Assembly (NCBI GenBank): GCA_023678885.1
Contig: CM042998.1
Coordinates: forward strand, 1,491,820-1,555,819
Origin: Pogostemon cablin
Lineage: Eukaryota > Streptophyta > Magnoliopsida > Lamiales > Lamiaceae
Direction of reading: 5' to 3'
Length of the DNA: 64,000 nucleotides
Made by a program: the position numbers and the translations under genes. The notes beneath the pieces were generated by a model, which saw only the letters and a program-made list of their open reading frames with translations, was not told where the DNA came from and made no database searches. Below, piece by piece: positions 56,708-64,000 of this stretch (its first letter is position 1; each line of letters begins with the position of its first letter).

Positions 56708-56837
56708 TATTAGGAGTATTGTATATACGTTCAAATATTTGTCCCACATTGATTTTAGTCTAGCTTATCATTATTTGATTAGTGTATAAATGTACATTTC
56801 TTTATCAATAAAAGTAACACTTCCAATTATCTTTATA
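56708..56837 (+). repeat. 3' LTR (130 bp) of the outer copia
   Basis: It matches 47898-48027 with only a few changes (cattctttg versus cattatttg; taaccc versus taacac). Confidence 0.8.
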
Positions 56838-57018
56838 GTATCAACACCCACAAACTCTATAAATCTTTAATCCAATTTAACAATAACTTCCTAAATGTGT
56901 AAGAGATAGGGATAGTGAGTTTGCAAAAATATTAGAGATAGTAGTAGTATTATTTATTAAATAATCAACCTTAGTATTTATTTTAGAATTAGTTGCTGTT
57001 AATATTTTTTGAAAAATA

Positions 57019-57247
57019 CTCTCTCCGTCCCAGATTAAAAGTCCCATTTGCTTTTGGGCGCGTGAATTAAGGGATATTATTATTTAATGTGTAGTGGGTA
57101 GTTGTATTATTTAATGTGTAGGGGGCCCATGTTTTAATTGTATTAGTGGGTGTGTGTGGGTCCCATGTGTCCAAAAAAGGAAATGAGACTCTTTGGGTAG
57201 GACGATCAAAATGGTAAAATTACCCTCTTAACCTGGGACAGAGGGAG
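57019..57247. mobile_element. Stowaway-like MITE with clear TA duplication
   Basis: TA/CTCTCTCCGTCCCAGATT at the left and CTGGGACAGAGGGAG/TA at the right. Of the copies here this is the best preserved at 229 bp. It contains the taatgtgtagtgggtagttg block twice in part. Confidence 0.85.
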
Positions 57248-57617
57248 TAAAGGATACAAGTTTTCATATTAAAGGATGGCAAAAACTTCTGTGCCTCGAG
57301 GGCACGCCTTGCGACCATACCCTTTAGTATTAAATATAGTATACATTTTAATATATAAATGTGTATCCTTTGTTTTTTGAAAAAATAAAAAATAATAATG
57401 AAAAGTGTATACACATTAAAACAAAATGATATACCCTTATTAATTAAAGTGTATATCCTTTAGAACAAAATAATGTACCTCTATTCATCATGTGCACCTG
57501 AGTACACAATAGCCTCACCCTTGGAGATATGACATTTAATATGGTTGCAGGAATGGTTTATGGTTTAAAGTTTAATAAATATTTATTAAACTAATCTTAT
57601 CCTTGGACGACGGATGA
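57248..57617. other. Spacer, nothing recognised
   Basis: AT-rich DNA with scattered gtgtatac words; no coding family. Confidence 0.4.
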
Positions 57618-57845
57618 TTAAGGTTTGAAGATTCTCAAGATTTGATATGGCTGCAGGAATGTTGTTAGCAAATCCTAGAGAAAGGAACCTTAAATGAAAC
57701 AACGCAAATACTTGGGGAGGGAGCAACATGCAGTGATTGACATCCAAGACTCTAAGAACTCAAGAAGAACCAAGAATCCGGGCTCTGAAGCATAAAATGG
57801 TATGATCTAATCTAGGCGAGAATGAGCAATACTAATGCGTCGCTC
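57618..57845 (-). pseudogene. Minus-strand NLR scrap (post-LHD to first LRRs)
   Basis: On the minus strand it follows NLR-7 from about 42160 to 41885: the RRISIG-like start near 57840, the HTILCF-like block, then LQVFALFHLRFLSL-like and IPAAISNLENLQTL-like words. It is gapped and shifted (a large loss near 57770). It stops where a plus-strand NLR scrap begins, so the two are head to head. Confidence 0.65.
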
Positions 57846-57861
57846 TTCCTTTCTTCTTTTT

Positions 57862-58530
57862 TCCAAATCAACATACCTATATCTAATCTTGTGAACCTTC
57901 AGACCTTAATCTTGTATTATTGGATATACGGAGGTTTATCATATTTCCAGCAAGAAATTTGGAGGCTGCAACAATTGAGGCATATTGTGCTCCCTGATTA
58001 TTACAGATTACCTAACGCTGACGGATCAACTCTTCCTCTACAAAACTTGCAAACTCTCTCGTGGATCCCTGCAAACTGTATCTCTAGTGAAAGGCTCCTG
58101 AAAATGATTCCAAATGTGATAAAATTGAGAATCATTATCTATAACTGTGAAGAGCATGCAAAATCCACAATCTTGTAAATCTGCATCAGCTAGAAAGTTG
58201 AAAATAACTGCACCAGTTGTATCTGTAGTGAAAGGCTCCTATCCTGCTTTTCCTGAGTACACTAAAAAAGTTAACCTTAGAGGCTGGGCGACTCCCTTGG
58301 AAAGATATGAGCATTGTTGGCTCGTTGCCTAATCTTGAAATTCTTAAACTGAAGAATGAAGAATTTCTGCTAATTCAGGATTTAGAACTGAAGCACTGGA
58401 TAACTGAAAGTGGTCATTTCCCTAGACTCAAACGTTTGATATTTTGAAGAGATTCCAGAAAGTATTGGAGAAATTCAGATTTCTGTTAATAGAGGATTCA
58501 GATCTCAAGTGATGGATTACTGAAAGAGAT
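57862..58530 (+). pseudogene. Plus-strand NLR LRR scrap
   Basis: It begins ISNLVNLQTLILYYW, then EIWRLQQLRHIVLPDYYRLP, GSTLPLQNLQTLSW and LKMIPNVIKL, with a shift near 58160. The GGRLPW-like block is altered (gaggctgggcgactccc), then SLPNLEILKLKN and the WITESGHFPRLKR end. Sequence near 58480 repeats the LLIEDSDLK segment. There is no CC, NB-ARC or conserved last motif. Multiple stops; not functional. Confidence 0.8.
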
Positions 58531-59149
58531 AATTTTGATGGATTTCTGCGAATCAGCTTTGGCTGGAAGAGTGCATTGTCCTTGATAGTGTCTTTCCATG
58601 ACAGAAACCTTCACAATTAATCTTACTCAAACTGATGGAAACTGGGAATTCACATGCGAAGAAACTGTTTAGCAGTTTGAGTAAGATAAATTGTGGGGTG
58701 AAAGTGTATTAAGTAATTAATAACTGACGTTTCTTTTTCGATTGAATTTTGTATTTTCTTCGGGGTTACTAATTTGAATACTTGAACATTCAAAAGATTG
58801 ACTGTTCTACTTAATTACTACTAATACATTTCTAGTCTCTTACTAATCACTCCCAAACTGATGTTTCATGAATTTGATGTCTGCGATGTTCTTCAGCCTA
58901 AAACTTCATTATTGTCGGTGTCACGTGAGTTTAAAACTTAATTACCATTATTTTTTGAGTTACAATTATACAAGTGAGACGGGACTCACCGGTTAAGGCG
59001 AGGCCAAATTAAAGTTAAAACGTTTCCTACATACGGGTGGGGCGGGTATTTATTTCACGGGTCATCCCCTCATCCTTTTATTTTGCTTTTTGGAAATCTG
59101 AGAAACACTCTTATCTTCTTCATCCGACATACTCAGGCCACTACTCTTG
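58531..59149. other. Spacer between NLR scraps
   Basis: No NLR homology is visible and no known element ends. A short gcaggccactac stretch leads into NLR-9. Confidence 0.4.
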
Positions 59150-60630
59150 ATCTTGTTTTTGCAGGAGTTCTGTCCACAGTAGTAAAGACTCGAGCTTCAT
59201 GGAAGAAAATCGCGAAAAATGTAAATTCTGTTGTAATTAGACGAGATACTATCTTTGAGTTACAGGGTGTTGCCTCATCATTTGAGGCCGTGCTTTCTAT
59301 TCATGGCTGGCTTTCCCGAAAATCACACTATCTATGTCTCTAGGCTCATTAGATTATGGGTTGCGGAAGGTTTTCTGAAGCATCAAAATGAACACAAAAG
59401 CTTGGAAGAGGAAGCAGAGGAGTATTTGGAGGATCTAGTGAAGAGAAGTCTTGTTTTGATCAAAAGTAGGAAGAGTAATGGTGAAATCAAGAGTTGCATG
59501 CTCCATGATCTGGTACGAGAGATGTGCATAAGGAAAGCCGAGGAAGAGAAGTTTCTTGTGACAGATAAGTATGGTCTTCCAACCATCAGTAAAGAGGAGC
59601 GACGCATTAGTATTGTTCATACCGATCTGGATTTGATTAGGGGTCCAGCCATTCACACAATTTTATGCTTTTTCTTCTCTAGACTTCGTAAAAAATTTTA
59701 GACTACTGAGGGTATTAGGCCTATTGCATTACAAGGAGGTGATGTGCCCACCTGAAGTATTTGAACTAATCCATTTAAGGTACCTTGCTGTAAGATTCCT
59801 GCAGGCATATCAAACCTTGATCATTCGTCTATACACATCAGAGGCTTCATATTTGCTCATGGAAATTTGGAGGCGTATTCTACGGTTTGGATATGTTTCC
59901 TTATCCAGAACATGGACCAAATCTAGTTCCTTTGCATCACTTGCAAACACTTTCGGGAATACCAATTGATGAAATCAGCCAAAAGGTCATGGAAATGATC
60001 CCTAATCTCAAAAGTTTAGGAATTGTGTACTATAGTGCTGAAGAGCATCACCAACCCCTCAATTTTGTACCACTGCTTCACCTACAAAAGTTGAAAATAA
60101 GAGTCATGAGACTTTCTTGGCAAGGGCAATATCCAGTGTTTCCAAGGGGACTAAAGAAGCTGATCTTAGACGGAGGTCGTCTCCCTTGGAAAGATATCAC
60201 CATTGTTGGTTCCTTGCCTTATCTCCAAGTGCTTAAACTGAAGAACAACGCTTGTGATGGCGTTACATGGGAAACCTTAGACGGAGAATTTTGTCAACTC
60301 GAATATCTGCTACTTGAGGAATTGAATCTTGTGTATTGGATAACTGAAAGCGATCATTTCCCAAGACTCAGACGCCTTGTAGTAGAAAAATGTTGGAGTC
60401 TAAGAGAGATTCCAGCTTGAATTGGAGACATAGCAACACTTGAAATGATTGAGGTTGGTACTCCGTACGTATCTGTATTGAAGTCAGTTGAACAGATAGA
60501 AGAGGATAAGCAGGAATTTGAAGAGATACCATTTGAGGTTCGTTGTCGCCAATCTCTATTGAAGTCAGTTAAACAGATAGAAGAGGATCAGCGGGAATTT
60601 GGAAATGATGTCCTTCAAGTTAGTTTCTAC
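59150..60630 (+). pseudogene. NLR-9: 5'-truncated CNL (ARC2 to LRR end)
   Basis: Homology begins just after the GLPLAVVLVAG motif (AGVLSTVVKTRASWKKIAKN), so CC, P-loop, kinase-2 and GLPLA are lost. A loss near 59237 (DGQL missing) shifts the frame. Then LPHHLRPCFLFMAGFPENHT, LWVAEGFLKH, LHD and EEERRISIV follow to 59701. The early LRRs have shifts near 59700, 59800 and 59880. The late LRRs are open (59887-60420) until a TGA at 60418. The end segment SVLKSVEQIEEDKQEF is duplicated (60475 and 60547). A strong donor, TAC/GTAAGT, is at 60630/60631. It is inactive as a receptor. Confidence 0.88.
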
Positions 60631-61470
60631 GTAAGTGTTTCTCTCCGGTCCGAATTCCGTCATACACAGAGGACAAGCTCGGGTCGAGTAGGAGCTCTGA
60701 AAATATTAGAGCATCAAATCTTGCAGCTCGACCTTGCGTAGGCTTTTACTCGGATCGAGTGATCCCACTCAACTGGTGAAGTCAAGCAAATATCCACTTT
60801 TGGGTCAGAATTCAGAAACACATTTATTAAAGCCCTAGCCACTCATTCCAGAAGAAAGTTCGGTACTACGTATTCTATCAAGATTGGAAGAGAAATGGAG
60901 ATTCGCGTCGGGTTTCTCTTGTCTTTCCTTCCTTCTTTTAGTTTTACAGACATACATAGATAGGTTTCATTCCATCTCTGTTTGTAACCATTGATAGTTT
61001 TGGGAATTTAAAAGTTTTAACTATGTTGAATAGAAGGATTTAGATGATTGACACTGATTTTTTATTCTTTTATTGAGATTTTATTTCGTTTAATTTGATT
61101 ATGTTTCAATATATTCAATTGCACCTATGATTGACATGTTAATTGATATCTGCGATGTGTTCAAGATTATATGAATTGTTCTGTGATTAAGGAGGATTGA
61201 TTAATATGTCTATTGATTAGTATAACTGTTAATTTAGGACACCTAAATTGATTTCTGCTTATCTATCGGGAATATATTTTTTTTCTTTTCTTTTCTATAA
61301 CTGTGATTCGTTTTCGATCAAGATTATTAATATCTGTTAGTTCGGATGCGTTGACCTACTACGTTTTTCTATTGTCTGCGGAAAGATTCCAGCCATTTTT
61401 TTTTATACTGATCAAAATTGGCTCCAATATTTGATCTAAGAAAATTCTACAACAGTTGCCTTACCCAGAA
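60631..61470. other. Intergenic between NLR-9 and NLR-10
   Basis: No recognisable terminal exon or element. The final bases hold the NLR-10 leader. The frame that crosses the donor at 60631 to 60741 is read-through into the presumed intron. Confidence 0.4.
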
Positions 61471-62974
61471 ATGGCCTATGCTGCACTTGTTTCTCTTCAA
61501 CACACTTCAGATCACATCCTGAATGTTGATAAGTATTCCATTTCTGTTGATGAAAGAGAAAAAATTACCTCCATCCATGAGTACGTTATTTTGTTGATAT
61601 CTTTATTTGATGATCTCCCTAAGAAAGCCAACCGTTTGGAAGGAAAAATCAGGGATTTAGCTACTGAAGCTGAAGACCTTCTTGAATATTTTATGTTGAA
61701 TCAATTTCGGAAGAGTTGGGAGAGTTTTGAGCTATCAAGAGTTGAAGTTGAACATCAGCTGAAACTTATTAGAGAGGAAATTGGTTCAATCACTGGAGAT
61801 GTAATGAATGATCGACCTGCTACTGAAGTTTCATTATCAAGGGTTGCGGGTATGCCTACGGTCAAAATTGAAGTGGTCGTTGGTTTAGATGACGATCTGT
61901 TAGAAATAAAGGGTCGGCTTTGTGGGCTATCATCCAAACTTGAGGTGATTCCAATTGTGGGTATGGGAGGCATCGGCAAGACTACTCTTGCTCGAAAAGC
62001 TTATGATGATCCACTAATAATGGGGTATTTTGACATTCATGTTTGGGTCACAGTAGCACAAGATTATACGGTAAATGAAATACTTTCATGCCTTGGACTG
62101 ATAGTATCAACTGAATTGTTGGAGAAGATTGAACTATCGATGGCAGAAAAAGTGTATAGAAGCTTGAAGGGCAATAGGTATCTGATTGTTTTGGATGACA
62201 TTTGGAGCATGGATTCTTGGGATAAAATTAGGTATATATTCCCAGATGACAACAATGGAAGCCGGATTTTGTTAACCTCTAGGCTATCTGATGTAGCTGC
62301 TTATGCCAGTTCTGGTAGCCCTCTTCATGAGATGAACATCAAAGCTGGAATCTTCTAAGGCAAATGGTGATCAGAGAGGGTCAAGATTGTCCTCCTGGGT
62401 TGGAAGATACGGGTAAAGAGATTGCGAAAGGCTGTAGAGGGCTACCCCTTGCTGTTGTGCTGGTTGCAGGAATCCTGTCCACGATCGTCAAATCTAAAGC
62501 TTCATGGGAAGAAATAGCCAAAAATGTGAATTCAGCTGTTGATGGGCAGTTAGACAAGATACTATCCTTGAGTTACAGGCTGTTGCCCCATCATTTGAGG
62601 TCGTGTTTTCTATTCATGGCAGGCTTTCCGGAAGATCAAACTATCTATGTCTCTAGGCTCATCAAATTATGGGTGGCCGAAGGCTTTTTGAGATGTCGAA
62701 ATAGATGTAAAAGCTTGGAAGAGGAAGCAGAGGAGTATATAGAGGAGTTAGTGAAGAGAAGCCTTGTTTTGATTACAACTAGGAAGAGTAATGAGAAAAT
62801 AAAGAGTTGCAGACTCCATGATCTAGTACGGGATATGTGCATAAGTCAAGCCCAGGAGGAGAAATTTTTTGCAGCAGGTAGATATGTTCTTTCAACAATG
62901 AGAAAAAATGAGCGGCGCATTAGTATTGGTCATGATCGTGTACATGAGATTCAGAGTCCAACCACTCGCACATT
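61471..62974 (+). pseudogene. NLR-10: CNL with 13-bp deletion, LRR domain lost
   Basis: The start is ATG 61471 (MAYAALVSLQHTSDHILN). CC; P-loop GMGGIGKTT from residue 164; kinase-2 VLDDIW with Asp 242; then GSRILLTSRLSDVAAYASS. About 13 bp are missing near 62336 (paralogues EMKFMDENQSW, here EM then HQSW in a new frame), ending the first frame at 62358. The second frame is open through GLPLAVV, FPED, LWVAEGF and LHD to IQSPTTRTL at about 62974. There the homology stops and AT-rich DNA replaces the LRRs, giving 22 unrelated residues before a stop at 63041. An insertion larger than the remaining window could hide the LRRs beyond 64000. Confidence 0.9.
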
Positions 62975-63041
62975 AATTCATAGGGCTTTACAATTAAATC
63001 TCAAATACTATAATTTTAATTATTTGATGGAAATCAAATGA

Positions 63042-64000
63042 TTTATAATTTCCTAGTACCAAGTATCCTTTACAATTTGTGCTTTATTATTTAAACAAAA
63101 ATTTGTGTGAGATCATTTCATGAAATGGTTTCATAAGAAGAGTAAACGATTTTGTGATACAATAATCACTTTTTCTCGATTTGGTATCATGAATGCTATC
63201 ATTTTTCATGAATTTAATTGGACCGCTATTACTGCTCTTAATCTATTCAAATACTCTTTTAATTTCTGTAATATATTTTGATTTTATTTAAGATTTCATC
63301 TTTTTAATGATGATGTTGAATGTTGCTATGTGTAGGACATGTTGGAGTTGATTTGATATTGATGTACTTCATGGTACAAATTCGATTGGGAGTTCAGGGA
63401 AGCTGAGAAGGTTGTACGGTGATTTATGGTACTCTCTTATCATCATAAAAAAAATTTGGAAATGGTTGCCTCTTTATTAGAGTAAGATTATAGGATAAGG
63501 AATCAAATGTTTTCTATGAGTCTATGACTACTTTAGTTAGGAGTGCCCAGTGCTTTTGACTTTTCTTCTAGATCAATATTTTCAAGTAGTTACAATTTTT
63601 TTCTTGATCCTTAAAACATTGGAATGATTAGTACCTCTGAGTTTTTGGGGAATGGGTTTTGATGATTCGTTCTGTTTGGATTCAACTTCAAGGATTAAAT
63701 TTGAACAAATATGGCTTGATGGTTCTCTTAGATTTAGATTGCTTACTGTCAGGGACTATGCCACGATACTGGCCAGAGCCACTGGGCTCCTGAAAATTTG
63801 AAAATAATTACGTAATAATAAATTATATTATTTTGATGTAGCTCAACGGTTGTAGTCTTTCATTCACTGATGTAATTTTTTTATTTTATCTAACACTCAT
63901 CTTTTTCTCTTTTATCTAAAAATCACTCCCCTCTCCCTACCCACCCACCCCACCCCCACCCCCACCCCCACAACCCACCCCCACAACCCACCCTTTCTAT
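63042..64000. other. No gene seen; C-rich microsatellite at the right edge
   Basis: AT-rich sequence without coding families. From about 63930 to 63992 the DNA is a (CCCAC)n-like C-rich simple repeat, strikingly strand-biased. The window ends there. Confidence 0.6.

Larger units (their letters stand above)
47898..56837 (+). mobile_element. Older copia element with 130-bp LTRs, carrying a nested element
   Basis: Short LTRs at 47898-48027 and 56708-56837 are almost identical (gtatatacgttcaaatattt, ctagcttatcatt, tctttatcaataaaagtaac). Flanks GCATC (47893-47897) and GTATC (56838-56842) fit a 5-bp target duplication with one change. TGGTAACCAGAG after the 5' LTR is a primer site related to the initiator-methionine type. 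A gagggggtg polypurine run precedes the 3' LTR. A second copia element interrupts it at 49595-53860. Coding regions are frameshifted. Confidence 0.85.

Noticed and set aside
59140..59165. tgtttttgcag before NLR-9 as a splice acceptor of a real exon
   Set aside because: The bases coincide with the codons for VLVAG in paralogues (ctggttgcagg), so the AG is coding and the position is a truncation point.
1..64000. CRISPR array, tRNA, rRNA or bacterial defence system
   Set aside because: No regularly spaced identical repeats with unique spacers, no RNA-gene signatures, and the content is plant nuclear with introns, MITEs and LTR elements.

Overview
This is plant nuclear DNA from an asterid eudicot. 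I infer a Lamiales-type genome, such as a mint-family plant, because the resistance genes resemble the large 'R1-type late-blight-resistance homologue' class abundant there; the species cannot be fixed from the window. The DNA is AT-rich and full of short Stowaway-like elements (TA target sites, ends like CTCCCTCCGTCCCAT) and LTR retrotransposons. I see no rRNA, tRNA or CRISPR array.

The host content is one tandem cluster of CC-NB-ARC-LRR (CNL/NLR) immune-receptor genes, nearly all broken. In order: the last exon of a receptor entering from the left (1-49); NLR-1 (350-2956, many frameshifts); NLR-2 (3592-5169, lacks the CC and P-loop half); a small NB-ARC relic (6190-6330); NLR-3 (8383-10921, one nonsense codon and one frameshift) followed by a duplicated LRR end with a complete terminal exon (10983-11610); a second small relic (11840-11985); NLR-4 (17849-19868, 3' truncated, carrying an insertion); NLR-5 (24422-26931, one nonsense and one frameshift); a CC relic (27913-28380); NLR-6 (30170-32776, the only uninterrupted full-length reading frame, 868 aa); NLR-7 on the minus strand (43572-39808, split by a 1.3-kb solo LTR); two head-to-head NLR scraps (57618-58530); NLR-9 (59150-60630, 5' truncated); NLR-10 (61471-62974, LRR lost). 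NLR-8 is not used as a label.

Mobile DNA fills the rest. A deleted Ty3/gypsy chromovirus lies inside a larger element with inverted ends of about 215 bp (13271-17352). A Tnt1-like copia element with near-identical LTRs and a perfect 5-bp target duplication (43674-47510) sits about 100 bp in front of the NLR-7 start codon, and a solo LTR of the same family lies at 22205-22784. An older copia element (47898-56837) carries a younger copia element nested in antisense orientation (49595-53860). A further copia remnant starts at 35663. Several elements of unknown family have inverted ends (23093-24300, 33500-34597, 34627-35512).

The window reads as a birth-and-death NLR cluster: repeated units (promoter, receptor, 3' relic) have been duplicated, inverted, chimerised and dismantled. 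I see no new enzymatic or defence system. The most rewarding leads are NLR-6 (intact, with an in-frame 72-bp duplication in its NB-ARC domain and an altered FPED-region motif), the conserved separate terminal exon that ordinary ORF calling misses, a length-variable spot between P-loop and kinase-2 in four paralogues, a copia family whose LTRs end TG...GA, and a three-copy palindromic repeat array at 36836-37510.
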